6,697 nt of DNA, taken from contig JARXAU010000081.1 of NCBI GenBank assembly GCA_029865675.1, positions 1 through 6,697 on the forward strand, written 5' to 3'. Shown one piece after another: positions 1-6,605 of this stretch. Every line of letters starts with the position of its first letter. The stretch's first letter is position 1. The translations under genes were made by a program, and so were the position numbers. A model generated the notes under the pieces. The model saw only the letters and a program-made list of their open reading frames with translations. It had not been told where the DNA came from and did no database searches. The stretch is from Rhodoferax sp. (lineage in GTDB: Bacteria; Pseudomonadota; Gammaproteobacteria; Burkholderiales; Burkholderiaceae_C).

Positions 1-1110
1 TTGCACAATGGCGGTGATGGCCGAGCTGATTTGCTGGCGCACGATCTTGGCCGGAATATTCAGGCCGCTCATGCTGCACATATTCTCCAAGCGCGTCAGC
101 GTGTCGCGCGGGCTGTTGGCATGCACCGTGGCCATGGAGCCGTCGTGCCCGGTGTTCATGGCCTGGAGCATGTCGAGCACTTCTACTCCGCGCACCTCGC
201 CCACGATGATGCGGTCCGGGCGCATGCGCAAGCTGTTGCGCACTAGCGCGCGCTGCGTCACCTCGCCACTGCCCTCGATATTGGGGGGGCGCGTCTCCAG
301 CCGCACCACGTGAGGCTGTTGCAGACGCAGCTCCGCAGTGTCCTCAATGGTTACGATGCGTTGGTTTTGGGGAATAGCGCTCGACAATATATTGAGCAAA
401 GTGGTTTTGCCGCTGCCGGTGCCACCAGCGATCACGATACTGAGCTTGGAGCGCACCATCGCGGTGAGCAAATCCATCATCCCCGGTGTGAGGGACTTTT
501 TTGCCAACAGGTCGTCGATCTTGAGGGGGTCTGCTGGAAACCGCCGTATGGAGAGCAGCGGACCGTCGAGCGCGAGGGGCGGGATCACCGCGTTGACGCG
601 CGATCCGTCCGGCAAGCGGGCATCGACCATGGGGCTGGCTTCGTCCACATGGCGCCCGACCCGAGAGACGATTTTGTCAATGATCTTCATGAGGTGCGCA
701 GAGTCGCTGAACCGTACCGGGCTCAGCTCCAGCAAACCATTGCGCTCTACATACACCTGCTTGGGGCCATTGACCAAGATGTCAGAGATTCCCGGATCGG
801 TCAGCAGAGGCTCAAGCGGTCCTAGGCCCATCATCTCGTTTTGAATGTCTTGGATCATGCGCCGCTGCTCGCTCATATTGAGCATGGCCCGGTACTCGGC
901 CAACATTTGCACCACCATGTCAGCCAGCTGATCCCGCAAATGCGCGGACGGCAGGCTGGTGAGGGTTTTGAGGTCCACCCTGCTAATCAATTCATTGAGC
1001 AGCTTGGTGCGCAGTCCCATGTAGGCGGGGGAATCGACGTCTGCGGGCACGGTCACCGCGGGTGTCACAGCCACCGGCCCTTTGGTTCCTAGGGAGTCGC
1101 CCACCCTCAT
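1..1110 (-). CDS. cpaF: CpaF/TadA secretion ATPase of the Tad pilus (3' end outside window)
   Basis: This is the hexameric inner-membrane-associated ATPase of the PilT/VirB11 (type II/IV secretion) family that drives Flp pilus assembly. The frame is open from an ATG at 1110 to the window edge, giving 370 codons with no stop. Family members are usually about 420-500 residues, so the C-terminus is missing only because the window ends. Visible motifs are an N-terminal domain with MMGLGPLEPLL (residues 93-103), a canonical Walker A GGTGSGKTT (229-237, Lys235), an Asp box IEDTAEL (255-261), a Walker B RIIVGE (300-305, Glu305) and a His box around ATVHANS (His330). All catalytic motifs look intact. 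The start ATG overlaps the TGA of cpaE (ATGA) and has only a weak GGGA-like ribosome site upstream, which suggests translational coupling. A run of seven G on the plus strand near 283 does not break the frame. Assignment to CpaF rather than PilB or VirB11 rests on the Tad neighbours as well as the motifs. Confidence 0.96.
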   Translation of the reverse strand, partial: MRVGDSLGTKGPVAVTPAVTVPADVDSPAYMGLRTKLLNELISRVDLKTLTSLPSAHLRDQLADMVVQMLAEYRAMLNMSEQRRMIQDIQNEMMGLGPLEPLLTDPGISDILVNGPKQVYVERNGLLELSPVRFSDSAHLMKIIDKIVSRVGRHVDEASPMVDARLPDGSRVNAVIPPLALDGPLLSIRRFPADPLKIDDLLAKKSLTPGMMDLLTAMVRSKLSIVIAGGTGSGKTTLLNILSSAIPQNQRIVTIEDTAELRLQQPHVVRLETRPPNIEGSGEVTQRALVRNSLRMRPDRIIVGEVRGVEVLDMLQAMNTGHDGSMATVHANSPRDTLTRLENMCSMSGLNIPAKIVRQQISSAITAIVQ

Positions 1111-2315
1111 TGCCCAAATCCCATAAATTTTCGCAAAGCGGCGATCGGCCCACCGTTGCCCTCGCCGACATCGCTGCTTACACGGTGCGGTGCGAGGTTT
1201 TCAGCCCACTCTTTCAGGGCGCGCGATACCGCGTCTTTGGGGGCAAGCTCTACCAAGGGAACGCCTTGGTTGATGGAGTTGGAGACCGCCTCGAAGCTGT
1301 TGGGGATGGTGCGAAAAACCCGGATTAAGGTCGACTTCTCCACATCTTGCAGACCAAAGTGCTCCCCACTCAAATGCCGGTTGGCCACGATCTGCATCTT
1401 GTCCGACGGGTAGCCGTTAGCCCGCAAGTACTGGCCAATGGACTTGGCTGAGCGCACATTGGGAATGTCCAGCGTGAGCACCAAGTACAAAATATTGGTC
1501 AAGCTGATCGCTTTGAGCACCACCGCGTCCATGGAGTTGCTCAAATCGAGCACCACAAAGTCGTAATGGCTGCGCGCTACCTCAATGATTTTTTCGATGG
1601 CTGGTGGGGTGACGTCGGCGCTGGCATCGGGCGTTGCCGCTGCCACCAAGATGTGCACGTTGTCGCTGACCTTGGCCATGCTGGCTTCCAACATCGCCCC
1701 GTCAAGCAGCAGGTACTGTTGCGCCAGCTCAATCACATTGGTTTTGGCACCGGTGTTCCCGAGGTAAATGGCCGCATCGCCAAACGCCAGCCGAAGGTCA
1801 ATGATCGCGACCCGCTTACCTTGTCGGCCCAAGGTGAAGGCCAGATTGGTCGCCAAAAACGTGTTGCCCGCACCGCCCTTCACACCCAAGAAGCCGATCA
1901 CCAGCCCGCCGTGGTCAGCCAAGCCCATCTGGGCAGCGGTCAGCATTCGCGCGCGTGCCAAACGCAGCGCCTCTTGGAAGCTCGACGCATCGACCGGTGC
2001 TGGCAGCACCTTGCGCACGCCGGTGTGCATTGCCACAGCCAAAAACTCAATCGACTGGTCGGGGCTCACCAAGATCGTGTGGATTTGCGGGTACTTGGCC
2101 AGCTCAAGTTCGACTTGTTGCAGTACCTTAAGGTCTGCGCCCTCCGAGGCATCGAGCACCAGCACGTCGGGCTTGTCCGTGATCAGCACACTGGCAAGCG
2201 TGTCGAGTGCGCCAGTGTGCGGTAGGAACTGCAAATCACCGACTGCAAGCACCGAGTCCGCGAATATTTTTAGGTTGGCAACCGAGCTTGAAATCGTACT
2301 TACTTTGATGGTCAT
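1107..2315 (-). CDS. cpaE: CpaE/TadZ, ParA/MinD-like pilus localisation ATPase
   Basis: This 402-residue protein has the CpaE/TadZ layout. Residues 1-125 or so form a receiver-like domain with VLVLDAS (Asp55 at the end of a strand) and RKVLPAPVD (Lys102), but no clear acidic pair near the N-terminus. Residues 138-375 form a ParA/MinD-type ATPase domain. The P-loop reads KGGAGNT (146-152): the signature Lys146 is kept, but the usual GK lysine is replaced by Asn151. IIDL (171-174) and YDFVVLDLS (251-259) match the Walker A' and Walker B regions. TadZ/CpaE proteins are known to have divergent P-loops and to place the pilus machine, often at a pole. The start ATG has GAGAAG about 6 nt upstream. 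It is the first gene after the 140-bp gap in the operon, and its stop overlaps the cpaF start. The family call is firm; the phosphorylation state of the receiver-like domain and ATP hydrolysis cannot be judged from sequence. Confidence 0.94.
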   Translation of the reverse strand: MTIKVSTISSSVANLKIFADSVLAVGDLQFLPHTGALDTLASVLITDKPDVLVLDASEGADLKVLQQVELELAKYPQIHTILVSPDQSIEFLAVAMHTGVRKVLPAPVDASSFQEALRLARARMLTAAQMGLADHGGLVIGFLGVKGGAGNTFLATNLAFTLGRQGKRVAIIDLRLAFGDAAIYLGNTGAKTNVIELAQQYLLLDGAMLEASMAKVSDNVHILVAAATPDASADVTPPAIEKIIEVARSHYDFVVLDLSNSMDAVVLKAISLTNILYLVLTLDIPNVRSAKSIGQYLRANGYPSDKMQIVANRHLSGEHFGLQDVEKSTLIRVFRTIPNSFEAVSNSINQGVPLVELAPKDAVSRALKEWAENLAPHRVSSDVGEGNGGPIAALRKFMGFGQ

Positions 2316-2455
2316 GGTGTCTTCTCTTTGAAAGCGGTCGTCGCTTAGCCCGCCCTAGGGCTTCGTAGCCGGGTTTTATGCGGACGCTAAGTGGTAGGCG
2401 CGTGTTCCGTCTTGCGCGCTCGGCTATGAGCCAGCAAGGTGCAGGCGTGCGCCAT

Positions 2456-2764
2456 TCACTTCGCCCCGCCAGAGTTCAACATGTCAAAGGTTTTGGGGGG
2501 CTCTTTGAACGAGTCTTGGTAGCGCTGCTGGGCGTGGACTGCTGCCACGCCGTCCATGCCCACCACCGCGTCCTGGGTTTGGGCCGGCGGTGCGACGATG
2601 GTCTGTTGACTGTTGATTTTGCGCACGCTGTCGCCGAACGTCTTGTCCAACTCCGGGGTGTTGGACACGGCGCACCCAGCCAGCGTGGCACGGAGCAATG
2701 CGCCAAGTACCAAATAAGTCCAGCGCATCGGCAGCGCGAGGGCCTTGAACGGGGAGGAGCTCAT
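2456..2764 (-). CDS. Small lipoprotein in the rcpB/cpaD position of the Tad operon
   Basis: This is a 102-residue protein with a lipoprotein signal. A hydrophobic stretch (about residues 15-29) ends in a lipobox LAGC with the acceptor Cys31, so the mature lipoprotein is about 72 residues. The mature part contains TFGDSVRKINSQQ (about 42-54), VGMDGVAA (68-75) and QQRYQDSFKEPP (79-90). I recall similar short proteins at this spot in betaproteobacterial tad loci, but cannot search. The residue after Cys31 is Ala, which fits outer-membrane sorting by the Lol rule. The ATG at 2764 follows AAGGA by about 8 nt, and that site sits against the cpaC stop (12 nt gap). An internal ATG at codon 13 would also leave a workable signal peptide. 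It occupies the place of rcpB/cpaD but is far shorter than CpaD, and I see no convincing CpaD homology. A role as a partner or pilotin-like helper of the CpaC secretin is inferred from position and predicted location only. Confidence 0.85.
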   Translation of the reverse strand: MSSSPFKALALPMRWTYLVLGALLRATLAGCAVSNTPELDKTFGDSVRKINSQQTIVAPPAQTQDAVVGMDGVAAVHAQQRYQDSFKEPPKTFDMLNSGGAK

Positions 2765-2776
2765 GATGTTCTTCCT

Positions 2777-4591
2777 TTACTGCTTGCCAAGGGGATCACC
2801 CCGAAACTGGACCGTCTGCATGCGCTCTGGCAGGGCCTGCGGGGCAGGCAATAGCTCCTGGGCTTCGGGCGCTGCACTGGCAGGCTCACTGGGCGCGGCG
2901 CTCAATGCACCCGGCACAGGGGCAGACGGGGCTGCGGACGGCTGCACCGGTTCCCCAGGTGCCGCAGGCTCAAGGGCTCTTGTTGCAACTTGGGGTTGCG
3001 TTGGCTGTTCGGCAAGCGGCACCTGCACTGTCAGCGCTAGCGCTCGCACGGGCGCTGCCACGACCAGGGGCTTGTCGGCGGGTACCTGCGCGTTGCCGCT
3101 GCCTTCCAGACGGCCTTCAAAGAAGAACTCGCTGTAGCTGGGCGGCACAAAACTGTCGGTAGGCAGGCGTGGCACTTCAGGGAGCGGTTTGATCAGGCGT
3201 GGCGTGATCAAAAACACCAGTTCGGTTCGGTTGTTTTGGAACTCGCTGCTGCGAAACAAAGTGCCCAAAATGGGAATATCGCCCAGCAGTGGCACGCGCG
3301 ACACCACCTCACCCACATTGTTTTTGATCAATCCCGCAATGGCCAGGCTTTGCCCGTCCATCAGCTGCACCGTGGTTTGCACGTGGTTGGTGGTGAAGTT
3401 GGGCAGTATGGTTTCAACGCCGCCGATCTTGAAGCTCGTTCCCTTACCGATATCGGACACCTCGGGCGCCACCTTGAGGTTGATGCGCCCTCCGTCCAAC
3501 ACCGTGGGCGTGAATTTCACACCCACACCATATTCCCGCTCCTCCAATGAGACGGTTGGAAGCGTCCCAGAACCCGCGCTGGAAATCACCGGAATGAACA
3601 AGCGCCCACCAGCCAAAAAGCTGGCTTCTTGGCCACTCATGGCAATGATGTTGGGCTCGGCTAGCACCTTAACCAAGGTGTCGCTCCGGTTTGCGTCCAC
3701 GCTCAGGCCTTTTCCGTCTTCGCGGGTAATGCTCAGAATGCCCGTGCTGCTAAAGAGGTTGGACAAAATGCCATAAGTCAAGCCGGAGGTGGTCGCAGCA
3801 GCGCTGAAGTTGACGCCCAAGCGCTCCAGCAACACTTTGGAAACCTCCGCCACCTTCACTTCCAGCATGACCTGTTGCCCCTGCGTGACACGCAACAGGT
3901 TTACCACCTTGCTGGCGCTGCTACCCCCGCCACCGCTGCCTGCGCCGGTTGCGCCCAACACAGTGCCCGAGGCAACGCGGGCGTCGCCTGCCACCACCGG
4001 TAGAGACAGGCTACGGCTGATTTCGCGCAAATACGCCCCAGCAATGTCCTCGGCATACTTGGCTCTGGGGGCGCTAGAGACGACACCCGTCAAGATCACC
4101 GAATCAGCGGCCGGGAACACCTTGATACCGGTTTCCTCCGGCATCAGTTGGCGCAGCTTCTTCTCCATGCGTTCGGCGTCCATGTTCACGCTGACATCGA
4201 CCACCATGGTCGTGCCGTCTTTGCGCCAAATGGTCAGGTTGGTAGAGCCAAAGTTTTTGCCCAGCATGTAGACCTGCGAGGGATTGATCAGGGAGATATC
4301 AACGATGTCGGGATTGCCTACCGCAATGCGTTGCACCGGCGAGGGCATGCGCATCAGGCTGGACTTGCCCATGCTGAGCTCGAGGGCGCTGCCCATCACC
4401 GAAAAATCATTTCCCGCTGCTGTCACTGTGCCAGTGCTACTGGTCGTGTTGCCTTTGGTCACGTCCACCGCTCTGGTTTGGGCATGCGCCGTGCCCAAGA
4501 GGGACAAAGCGTACCCAAGCAACAGCCCGCAGGCAAGGGACACGGAAGTTGGTGCCCGACGCGCGGCACCGGGTTGGTAAGGCATGTTCAT
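2777..4591 (-). CDS. cpaC: CpaC/RcpA outer-membrane secretin of the Tad pilus
   Basis: This 604-residue protein forms the outer-membrane channel for the Flp pilus. A Sec signal peptide ends near GTAHA|Q (about residue 37). Residues about 62-135 match the pilus-formation N-terminal domain (GSALELSMGKSSLM, then VGNPDIVDISLINPSQVYMLGK). A BON-like region follows (about 138-205), then a Gly/Ser-rich linker (208-226). The secretin domain (about 230-467) carries the hallmark VPLLGDIPILGTLF (433-446) and ends in TELVFLITPRLI (456-467). Beyond it lies a 135-residue tail rich in Pro and Ala. The ATG at 4591 is preferred over the ATG two codons on, because GAGGGG lies 5 nt upstream of it. That site overlaps the cpaB stop, and the two genes are 9 nt apart. 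The long tail is the only unusual part. Confidence 0.96.
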   Translation of the reverse strand: MNMPYQPGAARRAPTSVSLACGLLLGYALSLLGTAHAQTRAVDVTKGNTTSSTGTVTAAGNDFSVMGSALELSMGKSSLMRMPSPVQRIAVGNPDIVDISLINPSQVYMLGKNFGSTNLTIWRKDGTTMVVDVSVNMDAERMEKKLRQLMPEETGIKVFPAADSVILTGVVSSAPRAKYAEDIAGAYLREISRSLSLPVVAGDARVASGTVLGATGAGSGGGGSSASKVVNLLRVTQGQQVMLEVKVAEVSKVLLERLGVNFSAAATTSGLTYGILSNLFSSTGILSITREDGKGLSVDANRSDTLVKVLAEPNIIAMSGQEASFLAGGRLFIPVISSAGSGTLPTVSLEEREYGVGVKFTPTVLDGGRINLKVAPEVSDIGKGTSFKIGGVETILPNFTTNHVQTTVQLMDGQSLAIAGLIKNNVGEVVSRVPLLGDIPILGTLFRSSEFQNNRTELVFLITPRLIKPLPEVPRLPTDSFVPPSYSEFFFEGRLEGSGNAQVPADKPLVVAAPVRALALTVQVPLAEQPTQPQVATRALEPAAPGEPVQPSAAPSAPVPGALSAAPSEPASAAPEAQELLPAPQALPERMQTVQFRGDPLGKQ

Positions 4592-4600
4592 CTTGACCCC

Positions 4601-5470
4601 TCAATAGTTTGAAACAGCTTTTTGCACACCGCGAATGATTTCCACCGCTTCGACGACGGGCGCGGGCGCCGGCGCTGGGCTAACGTCGACCTTGACCACT
4701 GCACGCGCTTTGGGCTGGACGCCTACGGTCTCAGTGCTCGGCCTGGCAGCGGCAATAACCACCGGAGCGGCTGCCCGTTGTGCCAGCGTTCCGAACACGT
4801 CATCGCGGGTCACGCCCACGGTTTGCACCGGCGCGGTATCTAGCGGATTGCGCAACACCATGGACAGCGTTCCGATACTGCGCGCCAAGTCCACGATTTC
4901 GGCCTGCTGCGGGTCCACCTCCAGCGTGACCGTGCTCACTACCTTGGGTTTGGTCTGGTCGCGCTTGTCGTCCTGCGCGGCAGCCAAGACCAAGATATTG
5001 GTCAGAATGATTTTGGAGATCTGCTTTTCCTGAAATTCGCGGGTGTTAACCATGATGTCCACCCGACTACCAGGGTGCACATAGCCCGCCACACCCGCAA
5101 TTTCATTGGCTTGGATGCTGATGGCGCGCTTGCCCGGTGCGAGCACTGCGGACAGGCCGCCTGTTGCCCCGGGTTGTGCAAGCTTGACTTCCAGTATCGG
5201 TTCGCCCTTGAAAATTGCCGTACCGGCGACCCGCCCAACGGCCTTTTTCTCGTCTGTCAACGCCCCACTGGGCAGCGCGTCTGAGGGCCAGGCAATGGTT
5301 TGGAGCGAGGCTTCAGTGAGCAACATGCCGGGGTCCACGTCGCGCGCGGCGACCACCACCGTCGTGGTGCTTTCGGCCATGTGCCCGACCCACCGGTAGG
5401 CGAACCACACCGCCACCAAACCTGCCAAGAGCGCAGTGGCAATCATGATCAACGCGCGTTTGCTTTTCAT
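4601..5470 (-). CDS. cpaB: CpaB/RcpC pilus assembly protein, SAF domain
   Basis: CpaB/RcpC is a periplasmic, membrane-anchored accessory protein of the Tad machine, thought to act with the secretin. The product is 289 residues from the ATG at 5470. It has a short basic N-terminus (MKSKR), one membrane segment (about residues 5-28), then a SAF-type region with ARDVDPGMLLTEASL (about 42-56), GRVAGTAIFKGEPI (79-92) and the RcpC-like block LAPGKRAISIQ and YVHPGSRVDIMV (about 110-141). An Ala/Pro stretch near 265-271 precedes the conserved-looking end VEIIRGVQKAV. A GTG nine codons further upstream (5497) would also be in frame, but AGAGGT lies 6 nt before the ATG and the shorter start leaves a normal membrane anchor. 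The gap to cpaA is 40 nt. Confidence 0.93.
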   Translation of the reverse strand: MKSKRALIMIATALLAGLVAVWFAYRWVGHMAESTTTVVVAARDVDPGMLLTEASLQTIAWPSDALPSGALTDEKKAVGRVAGTAIFKGEPILEVKLAQPGATGGLSAVLAPGKRAISIQANEIAGVAGYVHPGSRVDIMVNTREFQEKQISKIILTNILVLAAAQDDKRDQTKPKVVSTVTLEVDPQQAEIVDLARSIGTLSMVLRNPLDTAPVQTVGVTRDDVFGTLAQRAAAPVVIAAARPSTETVGVQPKARAVVKVDVSPAPAPAPVVEAVEIIRGVQKAVSNY

Positions 5471-5476
5471 TGTCGG

Positions 5477-5482
5477 ACCTCT
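5477..5482 (-). promoter_or_regulatory. Ribosome-binding site that fixes the cpaB start
   Basis: AGAGGT on the minus strand lies 6 nt before the ATG at 5470. It falls inside the extension that would be coding if the upstream GTG (5497) were used, and so supports the shorter protein. Confidence 0.6.
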
Positions 5483-5510
5483 TTCGTGTGAATCCACATC
5501 GCCTTGCAGC

Positions 5511-6110
5511 TCAAAACGTCACCCATGCCGAATGCCCGCTTTGCCGCCAGTAAACGTAGGCCGAAACACCCAAGCCAAAGGCCAAGGCATAAGGCATGCG
5601 CAGTGCGGTTTGGCGGGTCGCATCAAAGCCCTTGCCCGCCACCCCCGTGCCCATCGCACTGTTGAAGATCAACACCATATTGGCCCAGGCTTGCCGACTT
5701 TTATGCCGGGCCACGGTCAGGCCGAGCGCGAGCAGGCCGCCGCAAGCGGCCACAAAGACAGCGACACCCACCACCTCCACCGGGCCGGTGAAAGAACCAA
5801 TGGCAGCAAGCAGCTTGACGTCCCCCGCGCCCATCGCGCCGACCATGTAAAGCGGCAGGAAAAGCGCCAGTCCGACAAGTACGCCAAAAACTGCCTGTGT
5901 GCCACCCAGTGCACCCGGAAACTCGCCCAACATGCCCTCTTGGCCATTGGCGGGCCCCGCGACATTGAGCGCCACGCCGACCACTATGACCAAGCCCACC
6001 AAAAGGTTAGGAATTCGCTGCTCGAAAAAATCTGCCTCAATGGCAATCACCAACGCCAGTGCAAGCAGGGCAAAGCACCAAAGCTGCCACGACGCAGGTG
6101 TGAGATTCAA
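5511..6110 (-). CDS. cpaA: CpaA/TadV prepilin peptidase (aspartic, A24 family)
   Basis: This is an integral membrane aspartic peptidase that matures the Flp prepilin. From the TTG at 6110 it is 199 residues. The two catalytic aspartates are visible: Asp27 in ADFFEQRIPN and Asp97 in GAGDVK. Membrane segments surround both, and the protein ends with RMPYALAFGLG and a last hydrophobic stretch, as in TadV proteins. There is no N-terminal methyltransferase domain, which fits the short TadV/FppA class rather than PilD. The start is uncertain. The frame extends upstream to a TTG at 6173, but that codon lies in the right arm of a strong stem-loop and has no ribosome site. The TTG at 6110 has GGGAG 6 nt upstream and places the first membrane helix close to the N-terminus. 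No ATG is available in the region. A non-ATG start may lower its yield relative to the pilin. Confidence 0.93.
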   Translation of the reverse strand: MNLTPASWQLWCFALLALALVIAIEADFFEQRIPNLLVGLVIVVGVALNVAGPANGQEGMLGEFPGALGGTQAVFGVLVGLALFLPLYMVGAMGAGDVKLLAAIGSFTGPVEVVGVAVFVAACGGLLALGLTVARHKSRQAWANMVLIFNSAMGTGVAGKGFDATRQTALRMPYALAFGLGVSAYVYWRQSGHSAWVTF

Positions 6111-6116
6111 GCGGTT

Positions 6117-6121
6117 CTCCC
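6117..6121 (-). promoter_or_regulatory. Ribosome-binding site supporting the TTG start of cpaA
   Basis: GGGAG on the minus strand stands 6 nt before the TTG at 6110. It is the best ribosome site in the flp-cpaA interval and is the main reason for choosing this start over the upstream TTG at 6173. Confidence 0.55.
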
Positions 6122-6137
6122 GTAAGAGCTTGCTAGA

Positions 6138-6181
6138 TTTCTGGGTGGCCAGGGCGCAAAGGCCGTTGGTCAACCCAGAAA
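6138..6181 (-). promoter_or_regulatory. Stem-loop between flp and cpaA
   Basis: TTTCTGGGT and ACCCAGAAA form a perfect 9-bp outer stem. Inside it, after a bulged base, GACCA faces TGGCC (four pairs and one A-C mismatch in the transcript), closing a loop of about 15 nt. It starts 9 nt after the flp stop and ends before the cpaA ribosome site. No T-run follows, so it is not a typical rho-independent terminator. A likely role, by analogy with other operons where an abundant first product is followed by a hairpin, is to protect the pilin message or reduce read-through into cpaA. That role is inference. Confidence 0.6.
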
Positions 6182-6190
6182 ATCATCGCA

Positions 6191-6382
6191 TCAGGTGCAA
6201 CTTGCCGCCGTTGTGATGCAAGTCTTGATCTTGGTGAACAGCACGTTGAGTTGCGTTCCGATCGCTGCAACAGTCACGATGATTGCGACTGCAATCAATC
6301 CGACCATCATTCCGTACTCCACCGCTGTTGCGCCTTCTTCGTCTTTGATGAATGTGCGGATACCGCTGAATAGTTTTTTCAT
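6191..6382 (-). CDS. flp: Flp-type class IVb pilin
   Basis: This is the structural subunit of the Tad pilus. It is a 63-residue prepilin with a basic leader of 17 residues ending in KDEEG, followed by the processing site G|ATAVEY. Glu at +5 and Tyr at +6 of the mature protein are the Flp hallmark. The hydrophobic helix runs through MMVGLIAVAIIVTVAAIG. The mature pilin is about 46 residues, normal for the family. Its tail, FTKIKTCITTAASCT, carries two cysteines (mature positions 38 and 45). The ATG at 6382 is preferred over an in-frame TTG four codons upstream, because the ATG has an AAGAG-like site close by (3 nt spacing, short) and the TTG has none. It is the first gene of the operon, separated from cpaA by 80 nt that hold a stem-loop. 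Confidence 0.96.
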   Translation of the reverse strand: MKKLFSGIRTFIKDEEGATAVEYGMMVGLIAVAIIVTVAAIGTQLNVLFTKIKTCITTAASCT

Positions 6383-6475
6383 ACGCTCTTTCAAGTTGAG
6401 TTGTTACACAGAGGGCCAACATGTCCCACTGCACCCCCGCGACCCCTGGCCTTCAGTCCTTGCAGCGGCCTTAGG

Positions 6476-6493
6476 TGACAAAGTGCTTTGTCA
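6476..6493. promoter_or_regulatory. Perfect 18-bp dyad overlapping a TTGACA hexamer, possible operator
   Basis: The plus strand reads TGACAAAGTGCTTTGTCA: two perfect 8-bp arms around a 2-bp centre. On the minus strand, TTGACA (6489-6494) includes five bases of one arm. The centre lies about 100 bp before the flp start codon. Size and symmetry resemble the site of a dimeric regulator. The regulator is unknown. Confidence 0.45.
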
Positions 6494-6549
6494 ATAGAAA
6501 GACGCTGAGACGGCCCCGTTGATCCGGTAAATGAATTAGGCACACGCAC

Positions 6550-6563
6550 CAGTCGCGAGACTG
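6550..6563. repeat. Short hairpin, 5-bp stem with a 4-nt loop
   Basis: CAGTC and GACTG flank GCGA on the plus strand. On the plus strand this would be a GNRA tetraloop; on the minus strand, the direction of flp, the loop is TCGC. It is short and could occur by chance. It matters only if the flp transcript starts further upstream. Confidence 0.25.
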
Positions 6564-6605
6564 TGATCCCACTCATATTTAGGCCACATGGCTTTCGCAC
6601 TGCAC

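Noticed and set aside
310..844. Two overlapping plus-strand frames opposite cpaF
   Set aside because: They are antisense to the Walker A-containing region of cpaF and show no domain or credible start context.
1566..2225. Long open frame on the plus strand opposite cpaE
   Set aside because: It lies wholly opposite a gene with clear family motifs. Its translation is rich in His, Arg and Gln with no recognisable domain, as expected of an antisense frame in GC-rich DNA.
2387..2455. A 22-codon minus-strand frame starting right after the lipoprotein stop (TGAATG)
   Set aside because: It has no ribosome-binding site of its own and no recognisable features, and it is too short to separate from chance. 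It could only be supported by conservation.
5436..6125. 229-codon open frame on the plus strand opposite cpaA
   Set aside because: It is antisense to a gene with both catalytic aspartate motifs, has no visible domain, and shows low-complexity composition typical of a shadow frame.
6111..6173. Extended N-terminus of CpaA starting at the TTG at 6173
   Set aside because: The codon falls in the right arm of the stem-loop, has no ribosome site, and would add a polar 21-residue extension unusual before the first membrane helix.
6138..6181. Rho-independent terminator between flp and cpaA
   Set aside because: The stem is good, but no T-run follows it on the minus strand, and the downstream genes belong to the same pilus operon. 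It is kept as a stem-loop without calling termination.
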